Program-made: the position numbers and the translations under genes
NCBI RefSeq assembly: GCF_001500025.1
Contig: NZ_LQIW01000001.1
Span: forward strand, 186,001-250,000
Length of the DNA stretch: 64,000 nucleotides
From: Mycobacterium sp. IS-1590
GTDB lineage: Bacteria > Actinomycetota > Actinomycetes > Mycobacteriales > Mycobacteriaceae
Direction: 5' to 3'
The notes under the pieces: model-generated
What the model was told of the DNA's origin: nothing
Database searches by the model: none
The model's input: only the letters and a program-made list of their open reading frames with translations
Part shown: positions 46,491-54,304 of the stretch, piece by piece
How the letters are laid out: every line of letters starts with the position of its first letter
Numbering within the stretch: position 1 is the stretch's first letter

Positions 46491-47006
46491 TTGGACGATC
46501 CGGAAGCGACCGTCATGCGGGTGCTCTATGCGGAGCACGCCGCGGCAATCTGGCGCTATGCGGTCCGGCTGACCGGCGATATGGCCCGGGCGGAGGATGT
46601 GGTGCAAGAGACGCTACTGCGGGCGTGGCGACACCCCGAGGTGACGGCCGACTCCTCGAGGTCGGCGCGGGCCTGGCTGTTCACCGTGGCCCGCAACCTC
46701 ATCATCGACGAAACGCGCAGTGCCCGCTTCCGGAGCGAATCGGGCACTGCCGACATGGAGGCGACCGCGGATCGGGCCGGCCCCGACGAGGTGGAGGCTG
46801 CGTTGAACCGAATGATGCTCGGCGAAGCCATCGGTGAGCTGTCCGAAGAGCACCGCGCGGTCATCAGTCGCGCGTATTACCAGGGCTGGACTACTGCGCA
46901 GATCGCAGCCGATCTGCACATCGCGGAAGGCACCGTGAAGTCACGGCTGCACTACGGGGTACGTGCGCTCAAGCTCAGGTTGGAGGAGATGGGGGTGACA
47001 CGGTGA
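46491..47006 (+). CDS. sigL: ECF RNA polymerase sigma factor SigL
   Basis: This 171-residue ECF sigma factor has region 2 (LYAEHAAAIWRYAVRLTGDM, AEDVVQETLLRAWRHP) and region 4 (LSEEHRAVISRAYYQGWTTA, LHIAEGTVKSRLHYGVRALK). I call it SigL from its position between mapA and an anti-sigma gene and from the SigL-type promoter. The start is placed at TTG 46491, which has GGAGG 6 bp upstream; the TTG six bases earlier abuts the ribosome site. In M. tuberculosis SigL controls polyketide and secreted-protein genes. Confidence 0.9.
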   Translation: MDDPEATVMRVLYAEHAAAIWRYAVRLTGDMARAEDVVQETLLRAWRHPEVTADSSRSARAWLFTVARNLIIDETRSARFRSESGTADMEATADRAGPDEVEAALNRMMLGEAIGELSEEHRAVISRAYYQGWTTAQIAADLHIAEGTVKSRLHYGVRALKLRLEEMGVTR

Positions 47007-47728
47007 CGGCATTCGAACCAGTCATCGGCCGAGCGGACGACGACCGGTACGCGACGTGGGACGCCGCCTACGTCCTGGGTTCGCTATCGGAACACGAGCG
47101 CGGCGAGTACGAGGCACATCTCGGCGAATGTGAACGCTGCAGCGCCGCCGTCGCCGAACTGTGCGACATCCCCACCCTGCTGAGCAAGGTGGAAGCCACC
47201 GAGTTCGACGGGCTGGCCCCGCAGCAAGCAGAACCCCCGCCGGAACTGCTGGGCGGTCTGTTGGACACGGTGCGTGCGCGTCGCAGGCGGTCGCGGTGGA
47301 TGGCCTCGGCCGCGATCGGTCTGGCCGCCGCGGTGCTGGCGCTCGGCATCCTGTTGACGGTGCGCCCGGAGACGTTCGGCCTGCAGACCGGCACACCGCC
47401 ACAGGCGACGGGCCAGCAACTGGAGATGACCAAGGTTGCCGAGACGCCGATCAACGCGACCATCTCGATCACGGGGTACGGCTGGGGCACCCGGATCGAC
47501 ATGGCGTGCACCTACGGCGACTGGGGCCGACGTGATGCGCCGCCGCAGAACCTGGGAATGGTCGTTGTGGGACACGACGGCAGCCGCAACCAGGTGGCGA
47601 CGTGGCTGGGGTTGTCGGGCGCCACCGCTCTGCCGAGCGCCACCACGCCGATGCAGATGGACGAAATCGCCGCCGTGCAACTGGTTTCACCCGACTCCGG
47701 TGAAGTGCTTCTCGAGCGTTCTCTGTGA
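47003..47728 (+). CDS. rslA: Anti-sigma factor RslA, zinc-binding, membrane-anchored
   Basis: The 241-residue protein holds SigL inactive at the membrane. The N-terminal anti-sigma domain has the HXXXCXXC zinc motif at His39, Cys43 and Cys46 (YEAHLGECERCSAAV). Oxidation of this motif releases the sigma factor in the M. tuberculosis protein. One TM helix (about residues 98-118, MASAAIGLAAAVLALGILL) leads to an extracytoplasmic domain (ISITGYGWGTRIDMACTYGD) of the anti-sigma-K/RskA type. GTG start overlaps sigL by 4 bp. Confidence 0.92.
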   Translation: MTAFEPVIGRADDDRYATWDAAYVLGSLSEHERGEYEAHLGECERCSAAVAELCDIPTLLSKVEATEFDGLAPQQAEPPPELLGGLLDTVRARRRRSRWMASAAIGLAAAVLALGILLTVRPETFGLQTGTPPQATGQQLEMTKVAETPINATISITGYGWGTRIDMACTYGDWGRRDAPPQNLGMVVVGHDGSRNQVATWLGLSGATALPSATTPMQMDEIAAVQLVSPDSGEVLLERSL

Positions 47729-47742
47729 ATGTGCTGAGTCGA

Positions 47743-47770
47743 TGAACTCCACATACGTGCGCACCGTGTA
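47743..47770 (+). promoter_or_regulatory. Second SigL-type promoter, upstream of the four-gene operon
   Basis: TGAACT (47743-47748), a 16-bp spacer and CGTGTA (47765-47770) match the SigL consensus with one change in the -35 element. It begins 15 bp after the rslA stop and 57 bp before the ThDP enzyme gene. The spacer length is the same as at sigL. Confidence 0.75.
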
Positions 47771-47799
47771 ACTCGTTGAAGTCCTAAGGCAGGTGAGAG

Positions 47800-49506
47800 A
47801 TGGGCCATCGAGTCGTCGACCACATCGTCGAGTACCTTGCGGCGATCGGCGTGCGGTTCATCTTCGGTGTCGACGGTGCCAACATCGAAGACCTCTACGA
47901 CGCAGCCTATTTCCGTTCCGACGTCGACGCGGTACTGGCCAAACACGAGTTCGGCGCGGCCGCCATGGCCGACGGCTACAGCCGCAGCGGTTGCGGAGTC
48001 GGCGTGGTGGCCGCGACCTCGGGTGGTGGGTGCTTGAACACCGTCCCCGCACTGGGGGAGGCCCTCGCCAGCCGGGTGCCGGTGCTGGCGTTGATCGGCC
48101 AGCCGCCGAGCACGCTCGACGGGCGAGGCGCATTCCAAGACACCAGTGGCCGCAACGGGTCGCTCGATGCGCACGCGCTGTTCTCGGCGGTGTCGGTGCA
48201 TTGCCGGCGGGTACTCACGCCCGCCGACATCGTGACCGCACTTCCCACCGCGATAGAGGCGGCGCGGACCCGCCGAGGACCGTCGGTGCTGTTGCTGCCC
48301 AAAAACATTCAGCAGGCCGAGGTGCCGGTCAACGGCGGCGTGGTGGTCGGCGGGCGCGCCGGCGTGCATCCGGCGGTCCCGCATGCGATCGCGCGGGCGC
48401 TGCGCCGGGTCGGGGGGCCGGTCACGATCATCGCGGGGGAACAGGTCGCCCGCGACGATGCGCGGGTCGAGCTCGAGGCGCTACGGGCGCTGCTGCGCGC
48501 CCGAGTGGCCACCGTGCCCGACGCCAAAGACGTCGCGGGCACACCGGGGATGGGATCCTCGTCGGCGCTGGGGGTGACCGGAGTCATGGGTCATCCGACC
48601 ATCGCCTCGACCCTCGCCGACAGTGCGTTGTGTCTCTTGGTGGGCACCAGGATGACGGTCACGGCGCGGGCCGGCCTCGAGGACGCCCTGGCTTCGGTTC
48701 CTGTGTTCTCGATCGGCTGCGCCCCACCGTATCTCGCGTGCACACACGCACACACCGACGATCTCCGGATTTCGCTGCGGGCGCTCACCGACGCGCTGTC
48801 GGGGGCGGGCCGGCCCGCACACGTGCGGGTTCCCGACGCGGTGCGGCGTGACGAGTTGCAGCCGCCACCCCATCACGGACCCGGCATCCGGTATCGCGAC
48901 GCGATGGCCGTGCTCGACGCGACGGTGCCCGACGGTGTGGACATCGTGGTCGACGCGGGCAACATCGGTGCCGCGGCGATTCACTACTTGCCGGTGCGGC
49001 GCGACGGCCGGTTCGTCGTCGCGCTCGGCATGGGGGGGATGGGATACAGCTTCGGTGCGGGAATCGGCATGGCCTTCGGCCGGGGCAGGCGGACGCTGGT
49101 GATCGCGGGCGACGGCAGTTTCCTCATGCACGGCATGGAGATTCACACCGCGCGGGAGTACGGGCTGCCGGTGACGTTCGTCCTGTTCGACAACCACGCG
49201 CATGCGATGTGCCTGACCCGCGAGCAGGCGTTCTACGGCGATCACTACAGCTACAACCGGTTCGGGCCGAGCCGGTTGGGGGCCGGGCTGGGCGCGATGT
49301 TCCCCGGACTCCGGTCGGCCGACATCGAGGACGTCGCGGCGCTTCCGGCCGCGCTCATCGCCGCGCTCGAGACCGACGGCCCCGCCGTGCTGTGCGTCGA
49401 ATGTTCTGCCGACGAGATACCGCCGTTCGCGGCGTTTCTCGACACACCCATACTCAAACCGGCTGCCGCAGAGGAGATCCAAACCCATGTCACTGCCCGC
49501 CCTTGA
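47800..49506 (+). CDS. Thiamine-diphosphate-dependent enzyme, acetolactate-synthase-like
   Basis: This 568-residue enzyme has the three-domain layout of the ThDP decarboxylase/acyloin synthase family. The catalytic Glu50 that activates the cofactor lies in AKHEFGAAAMADGYSR. The ThDP/Mg motif GDGSFLMHGMEIHTA begins near residue 437 and ends with FDNHAHA (the NN-type Asn). The second pyrimidine-domain block is VVALGMGGMGYSFGAGIGMA. It likely decarboxylates a 2-oxo acid and either releases an aldehyde or joins it to a second carbonyl. It is the first gene of a four-gene operon, overlapping the next by 20 bp. Substrate unknown; true acetolactate synthase is unlikely because no small subunit is present. 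Confidence 0.85.
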   Translation: MGHRVVDHIVEYLAAIGVRFIFGVDGANIEDLYDAAYFRSDVDAVLAKHEFGAAAMADGYSRSGCGVGVVAATSGGGCLNTVPALGEALASRVPVLALIGQPPSTLDGRGAFQDTSGRNGSLDAHALFSAVSVHCRRVLTPADIVTALPTAIEAARTRRGPSVLLLPKNIQQAEVPVNGGVVVGGRAGVHPAVPHAIARALRRVGGPVTIIAGEQVARDDARVELEALRALLRARVATVPDAKDVAGTPGMGSSSALGVTGVMGHPTIASTLADSALCLLVGTRMTVTARAGLEDALASVPVFSIGCAPPYLACTHAHTDDLRISLRALTDALSGAGRPAHVRVPDAVRRDELQPPPHHGPGIRYRDAMAVLDATVPDGVDIVVDAGNIGAAAIHYLPVRRDGRFVVALGMGGMGYSFGAGIGMAFGRGRRTLVIAGDGSFLMHGMEIHTAREYGLPVTFVLFDNHAHAMCLTREQAFYGDHYSYNRFGPSRLGAGLGAMFPGLRSADIEDVAALPAALIAALETDGPAVLCVECSADEIPPFAAFLDTPILKPAAAEEIQTHVTARP

Positions 49507-50152
49507 CGACATCACGGCCCATCGCGGCACGGTCGAGCCGCTGGACGGCCTCATTCGCGTCGAGACGTCACCGCGTGAGAAGGCCACACCGGTCATCATG
49601 GAAATGATGCGGTCGGTCTATCCCCACGACCACGTGTACGGCCAGTACTGCACCGTCAACGAGTACATCGACTGCCCTCCCGACGAGTTGTTCGAATACC
49701 TCTCCGACACACGGTGTCTGGAGGAATGGACCTACAGTTTGCGCGGTTTCACCCCCACCGAGGAACAGGGATTGTGGGTGGCCTACGACCGGCTGGGTTC
49801 GCAGACGCAGATCTTCACCCGCACCGTCGCCAACGAGGCCGCCATGACGGTCGATTACCACTGCGCGTGGGATCAGGGCAGGCACCTGTGGATGATCTAT
49901 CTGATGCGCGTCGTCGATGCGCAGGTCGTGTTCGACAAGCCCGGCTCGGTGGTGCTGTGGACCAACTGTCATCACCCGTTCTACGACCGCAACCCGTATC
50001 CGGAGTCGGCCCCGCCCGAGCGGCCGGTATGGGTGGGTGACTTCTGGGACATGTTCGGTCCCGGCCATCTGCTCGAGTTGCGCAATCTCAAGGCGATCGC
50101 CGAGTACCGACACCGCAACGGCCTTCCCGTGACGCCCGATTGGATGAGGTGA
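49487..50152 (+). CDS. SRPBCC-fold protein (polyketide cyclase/aromatase-like)
   Basis: A 221-residue protein whose middle resembles the START/SRPBCC helix-grip fold: YCTVNEYIDCPPDELFEYLS, CLEEWTYSLRGFTPTEEQGL and FTRTVANEAAMTVDYHCAWD. The first 40 residues and the last 50 (NPYPESAPPERPVWVGDFWD) are extra. Members bind hydrophobic ligands or catalyse cyclisation, dehydration or hydrolysis. Conserved Trp, His and Cys residues (TNCHHPFYDRN) may line a cavity. It is translated from within the end of the ThDP gene, so it very likely acts in the same pathway. Confidence 0.7.
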   Translation: MSLPALDDITAHRGTVEPLDGLIRVETSPREKATPVIMEMMRSVYPHDHVYGQYCTVNEYIDCPPDELFEYLSDTRCLEEWTYSLRGFTPTEEQGLWVAYDRLGSQTQIFTRTVANEAAMTVDYHCAWDQGRHLWMIYLMRVVDAQVVFDKPGSVVLWTNCHHPFYDRNPYPESAPPERPVWVGDFWDMFGPGHLLELRNLKAIAEYRHRNGLPVTPDWMR

Positions 50153-50159
50153 GTTCGGC

Positions 50160-51170
50160 ATGACCGTGAGCCTTCTGGACGTCTCGACGTACCTGCCGGG
50201 TGAGCCGATCGGCGCCGAATACTATGCCCAGTTCGCCGAATCCGACGATCTGCGGGACAACATGATGTTTCGCGCCCCCAGGTTCCGTCACCACGTCGCG
50301 CCCGACGAGACGGCCGTCGACATGGTCGAGCGCGCGGCTGCCGGCCTGATCGAGCGCCACGGCCAGGACGCCGTCGCCGGCGCCGACGTACTGATCACCC
50401 ACACCCAGATGCCCGACGTGCCGTTCTACGGTGGCGGCGGTGCCATGGCGCACCGGCTCGGTATGAAGCCGACATGGGTGCTCGATCTGCACAACGGCGG
50501 CTGTGCGGCGTTCGTGTTCGGTCTGCAGGTGGCGCGCCAACTGCTGGCCACCGGCGCGGGCCGCACGGCGTTGGTCGCCGTGGCGCAGAACGCCGCCGGG
50601 CAGGTCTTCGACCAACCCGGGGTGCGGCGCAAGGCGCAGGCGTCGGTGCCGGGCGACGGTGCGGCCGTCGGCCTGGTGGCGGTGTCCGAGCAGTCGCCGA
50701 TCCTCGACGTGGAGTGCCGTACCTACGGCGAGTTCGCCGGCGATATGACGATCGCCTCCGACCCGCCGCGCAAGTGGTGGCAGCCGGGTCCGGGGGAGGG
50801 CTACATCGGCTTCACCGAGAGCAAGATCGCCAAGGTGCTGGCGCGGGGTAACCGGCAGGTACCCGAGGTGTCGTACGCGGTGTGCGACCGCATCGGAATC
50901 AAGCCCCCCGAGCTGAACCTGCTCGTGACCAACCAGCCGAACCGGGTGTTCTTGCGCAATTGGCGCGAAGCGCTCGAACTGCCCCCCGAGCGTCACGTCG
51001 ACACCTTCGACGAATGCGGCAACCTGTTCGCCGCGGGCATTCCGGTGAACCTCGATCGTGCGATCGACAGCGGACGGCTCGGCGAAGGTGAGGTGGTGTT
51101 GATGGCGGCGTTCGCCCATGCCGGTGATTTCGCCGGGGCGGCCGCGGTGCGGTGGGGCGGCCGCGGCTGA
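50160..51170 (+). CDS. KAS III-like (3-oxoacyl-ACP synthase III family) enzyme with altered catalytic His
   Basis: The 336-residue protein has the thiolase fold of FabH-type condensing enzymes. The nucleophile Cys115 is in HNGGCAAFVFGLQVA, and GDGAAVGLVAVSE and the C-terminal GNLFAAGIP (Asn288) are present. The usual HQAN motif, which supplies the catalytic His, reads NQPN at residues 258-261. Family enzymes that lack part of the triad often transfer acyl groups to O, N or C nucleophiles rather than starting fatty acids, so that is the likelier role. It begins 7 bp after the SRPBCC gene and its stop overlaps the aminotransferase start (TGATG). Confidence 0.8.
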   Translation: MTVSLLDVSTYLPGEPIGAEYYAQFAESDDLRDNMMFRAPRFRHHVAPDETAVDMVERAAAGLIERHGQDAVAGADVLITHTQMPDVPFYGGGGAMAHRLGMKPTWVLDLHNGGCAAFVFGLQVARQLLATGAGRTALVAVAQNAAGQVFDQPGVRRKAQASVPGDGAAVGLVAVSEQSPILDVECRTYGEFAGDMTIASDPPRKWWQPGPGEGYIGFTESKIAKVLARGNRQVPEVSYAVCDRIGIKPPELNLLVTNQPNRVFLRNWREALELPPERHVDTFDECGNLFAAGIPVNLDRAIDSGRLGEGEVVLMAAFAHAGDFAGAAAVRWGGRG

Positions 51171-52204
51171 TGACCGAACCGAGGCGCAGCGGAGTCGACG
51201 CCGTCGGCGCACTACCCACCGCCTCGAACCCGATGGCGTTGTCACTCAACGAGAATCCCTTCCCGCCACTGCCGTCCGTGCGTTCGGCGCTGAGCGCCTC
51301 CATCGAAGCCGCCAACCGGTACCCGGAATACCTACCCGAGCGCCTGCGTTCGCTGATCGCCGCACACACGGGTCTGCGCGGTGAGCAGGTCGTGGTGGGG
51401 GCGGGCGCGACCGGTGTGATCATGCAGGTGCTGCATGCGGTGACGGACCCCGGCGACAGGATCGTGATGGCCTCGCCGACGTTCGACGGATATCCGATCT
51501 TCGCGCAGATGGCGCGGCTGGAATCGGTCACCGTCGCGCTGGACGCACACGGACACCACGATCTCGACGCGATGGCGTCGGCCGCCGCGGATGCCAGGGT
51601 CGTGGTGGTGTGCCGCCCGCACAACCCGACCGGCACCATCGAGCAGGCCGCTGAACTGGAGGCGTTCATCCGGCGCCTGTTGCCGGAGACCGTGGTCCTC
51701 ATCGACGAGGCTTATGCGGAGTTTCTGGCGCCGGAGTGCCGGATCGACGCCGTCGGATTGGTCTCGCGGTACCCCAATGTGGTGGTGCTGCGGACGTTTT
51801 CGAAGGCCTACGGGCTGGCAGGCCTGCGCATCGGGTACGGCTTCTGCGCCCCCGGACTGGCCCGGCGACTGTGGAGTATGCAACTGCCGTTCGGCGTCGC
51901 GATCACCGCGCTCGTCGCGGTGGCGGCATCATTCGACGCGGAAGCCGAGCTGTCTCAACGCATCCGGATGATCACCAGTGAGCGTCGATACCTGCGCATG
52001 CGACTGCGGTCGATGGGGGTGTACAGCACCGAGAGCAACGCCAACTTCATCTACGTGCCCGAATGTGGACGGGGTTGGGGGCAGGTCTTCGAGGAGAGCG
52101 GAGTGCGGGTCCGCCAGTACGCCGACGGCGGCGTGCGCATCACCGTGGGAGACCGCAGATCCACCCGCGCCGTGGTGGACGCGGTGGCCGGGGCCATGCG
52201 CTGA
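51170..52204 (+). CDS. PLP-dependent class I/II aminotransferase, histidinol-phosphate-aminotransferase-like
   Basis: The 344-residue enzyme follows the HisC pattern: NENPFPPLPSVRSAL at the start, CRPHNPTG (substrate and PLP contacts), VLIDEAYAEFLAPE (Asp179 for the pyridine nitrogen), and the Schiff-base Lys212 in RTFSKAYGLAGLRIGYG. It may transaminate an aldehyde or ketone made by the upstream enzymes, or act in amino-acid supply. A true histidine-pathway role is unlikely, as no his genes are nearby. Its start shares a base with the KAS III stop. It is the last gene of the four-gene operon. Confidence 0.85.
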   Translation: MTEPRRSGVDAVGALPTASNPMALSLNENPFPPLPSVRSALSASIEAANRYPEYLPERLRSLIAAHTGLRGEQVVVGAGATGVIMQVLHAVTDPGDRIVMASPTFDGYPIFAQMARLESVTVALDAHGHHDLDAMASAAADARVVVVCRPHNPTGTIEQAAELEAFIRRLLPETVVLIDEAYAEFLAPECRIDAVGLVSRYPNVVVLRTFSKAYGLAGLRIGYGFCAPGLARRLWSMQLPFGVAITALVAVAASFDAEAELSQRIRMITSERRYLRMRLRSMGVYSTESNANFIYVPECGRGWGQVFEESGVRVRQYADGGVRITVGDRRSTRAVVDAVAGAMR

Positions 52205-52243
52205 AATCTGCTGACCGTGCCGACCGATGCGGTATGAAGAGGC

Positions 52244-52756
52244 GTGGCCCCCCAACCGTCGCGGCAGGACGACCATGACCCGATCGCGCTCGCGCGGGCC
52301 AACTGGGAGCGCTGCGGATGGGGCGATGTGGCCGACGGCATGGTTGCCGTGACGTCGGTGATGCGGGCCCACCAGATCCTGCTGGCCCGCGTCGAGAGCG
52401 CACTTCGGCCCTACGATCTGAGCTTTTCGCGGTTCGAGTTGCTGCGGTTGCTGGCGTTCAGCCGTAACGGCGCGCTACCGATCACCAAGGCCTCTGATCG
52501 GCTGCAGGTGCATGTCACCAGCGTCACGCACGCGATCCGGCGCCTGGAGGCCGACGGTCTCGTCGAGCGGATTCCGCATCCCACCGACGGGCGCACCACG
52601 CTGGTGCGGATCACCGACCTCGGCCGCTCGACGGTCGAGGACGCCACCGTGACGTTGAACCACGAGGTTTTCGCCGACATCGGAATGTCGAGTACCGAGT
52701 CGCGGGCCCTGGCGGATTCGATCCAGACTTTGCGCCGTAACTCCGGGGACTTCTGA
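52244..52756 (+). CDS. MarR-family regulator following the four-gene operon
   Basis: A 170-residue protein with a winged helix: LRPYDLSFSRFELLRLLAFS, ASDRLQVHVTSVTHAIRRLE and the wing RIPHPTDGRTTLVRITDLG. GTG start, 39 bp after the aminotransferase, same strand, so possibly cotranscribed. In M. tuberculosis a regulator of this kind (Rv0737, from memory) directly follows rslA, so the four biosynthetic genes appear to be inserted between rslA and this gene. It could be the pathway's repressor or only an old neighbour. Confidence 0.82.
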   Translation: MAPQPSRQDDHDPIALARANWERCGWGDVADGMVAVTSVMRAHQILLARVESALRPYDLSFSRFELLRLLAFSRNGALPITKASDRLQVHVTSVTHAIRRLEADGLVERIPHPTDGRTTLVRITDLGRSTVEDATVTLNHEVFADIGMSSTESRALADSIQTLRRNSGDF

Positions 52757-52774
52757 GCCCGGTCGGTGCGTGGA

Positions 52775-53731
52775 TCACGCCGCTTTCTGCCGCGCGACCC
52801 AGTCACCGAAGGACTGCAGATCGGGATTCAACGTCCGCACGAATGCCAGATCGCGCACCGCGGTGAATCGGTCGGAGTCCTCGGCGTAGTACTGGAACAT
52901 GTTGCCCATCTCGACGGCGCCGGGGAAGTTCATCGCGCGCAGTTCGTCCCAGGACTGTGGTCGATAGGTCACCGCTTCGCCGTGCAGTCTGGAGAGTTCG
53001 GCCGCGAACTCGTCGCCGGTCAAGTGGTCGCCTGCGATGCTCACGGTCCGGCCGATGAACTCCGCGCCGCGCTTGAAGATGCCGAGCGCCGTTGAGCCGA
53101 TGTCGCCGACGGCGATCGCTGCCATCGGCCGGTCGGCCATTGGCAGCGTCAGCACCAGGTGTCCGTTCGGATCCCGGACCGGTTGCAGGTCCGCGAGAAA
53201 CCCCTCGTAGAACCCCGCCGTCCGGAGAAATGTCGTCGGCACACCGTGTTCGGCGAAGAACCTGTCCGCCTCGGCCTTCGCGTCGAAGTGCGGCACCTTG
53301 TAACGTCCCTCGACCGTCGGCACCCGGGCGTCGTCGCCGAAGTGGTCCCTGGTGTCCTCCAACGTCGACCAGATGACGTGCGCGAGGCCCGCCGACTTGG
53401 CCGCGCGCGCGGCCGTTTCGGCTTGGTACAACTCGGATTCCGCGCGGGTGCGTCGGGCTTGTTCTTCTGCGGTCCGGTCCGCCCAGTAATTGGTGACGAC
53501 GAACGCCGCCTCGGCCCCGTCGAATGCGCGCTCCATGCTGGCGGCGTCGTAGAGGTCGGCCTCGACGATCTCCGCGCCGGCCGCGGCCAACCGCTGTGCC
53601 GGCGCCGACTGCCGGTTGCGTGTCACCGCGCGAACCCGGAATCTTCCGCCGGGATCGGCGAGGATCGCCCGGGCGAGTCCGCCGCCCTGTTTGCCGGTCG
53701 CTCCCACGACGGCGATCACCTGGTGTGCCAT
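52775..53731 (-). CDS. NmrA-type NAD(P)-binding oxidoreductase or redox sensor
   Basis: A 318-residue atypical short-chain dehydrogenase. The Rossmann motif is VIAVVGATGKQGGGLARAIL at the N-terminus, followed by VRAVTRNRQSAPAQRL and the VEADLYDAASMERAFDGA strand. No YXXXK catalytic pair is evident, which fits NmrA/HSCARG-like proteins that bind NAD(P) and act as sensors or quinone reductases. I use the second ATG (53731) because AAGGAG lies 6 bp upstream of it. The gene is divergent from a MarR gene with twin palindromes in between. Confidence 0.85.
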   Translation of the reverse strand: MAHQVIAVVGATGKQGGGLARAILADPGGRFRVRAVTRNRQSAPAQRLAAAGAEIVEADLYDAASMERAFDGAEAAFVVTNYWADRTAEEQARRTRAESELYQAETAARAAKSAGLAHVIWSTLEDTRDHFGDDARVPTVEGRYKVPHFDAKAEADRFFAEHGVPTTFLRTAGFYEGFLADLQPVRDPNGHLVLTLPMADRPMAAIAVGDIGSTALGIFKRGAEFIGRTVSIAGDHLTGDEFAAELSRLHGEAVTYRPQSWDELRAMNFPGAVEMGNMFQYYAEDSDRFTAVRDLAFVRTLNPDLQSFGDWVARQKAA

Positions 53732-53747
53732 GGCCATCTCCTTTCAG

Positions 53748-53797
53748 GTTGATATGTCAACTCAACCGAGAGTAATGGTTTGAGTTGATATGTCAAC
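53748..53797. promoter_or_regulatory. Two identical 14-bp palindromes between the NmrA and MarR genes
   Basis: GTTGATATGTCAAC occurs at 53748-53761 and 53784-53797; arms are GTTGA/TCAAC. Centres are 36 bp apart. The first lies 16 bp from the NmrA start, the second 22 bp before the preferred MarR start. They are probably the MarR protein's operators. Confidence 0.75.
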
Positions 53798-53819
53798 CCA
53801 GATCGGTAGGATGTTCGAC

Positions 53820-54296
53820 ATGGCTGGTAGAGGACGTCTCACCGAGGAAGAATTAGGTGCCTGGCGTGCATTCGTGACGATGCGGCACCTGCTCGAGCGC
53901 CACCTGGTCATGCACCTGCAGCGCGAGTTCGGGCTCTCGGACTCCGATTTCGAGATCTTGGTCAACCTGTCGCAGGCACCCAAGGGACGGATGCGCGCCT
54001 ACGAGCTCGGCAGGGCCACCCACTGGGAGAAGACCCGGATGTCACACCACCTGAGCCGCATGGAGAAGCGCGGGCTGATCCGCAGGGAGGGGTCGACGGG
54101 CCGCTATCCAGACATCGTGCTGACCGACGCCGGACGTGCGGCGATCAAGGCCTCCGCACCCGCGAACGCGGCACGGGTGCGGGAACTGTTCATCGACGTG
54201 CTCGGCCCGAAGCGCCTCACGGCATTGCGTGAAGCGTCGGAAGACGTGATCGCCGCGATCGAGGATCATCTGGCGCAGGACTGCACCCTCGAGTGA
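53820..54296 (+). CDS. MarR-family repressor divergent from the NmrA gene
   Basis: Winged-helix protein of 158 residues: MRHLLERHLVMHLQREFGLS, LGRATHWEKTRMSHHLSRME (recognition helix) and RREGSTGRYPDIVLTDAG. Three in-frame ATG codons exist. The one at 53790 lies inside an operator palindrome, so I prefer 53820, with GGTAGGA upstream. It probably represses itself and the NmrA-like gene in response to an electrophile or quinone; that is inferred from gene pairing. Confidence 0.82.
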   Translation: MAGRGRLTEEELGAWRAFVTMRHLLERHLVMHLQREFGLSDSDFEILVNLSQAPKGRMRAYELGRATHWEKTRMSHHLSRMEKRGLIRREGSTGRYPDIVLTDAGRAAIKASAPANAARVRELFIDVLGPKRLTALREASEDVIAAIEDHLAQDCTLE

Positions 54297-54304
54297 TGTC
54301 CGCG

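Noticed and set aside
47800..52204. Phosphonate biosynthesis (ThDP decarboxylase plus aminotransferase)
   Set aside because: No phosphoenolpyruvate mutase gene is present, and the KAS III and SRPBCC partners do not belong to that pathway.
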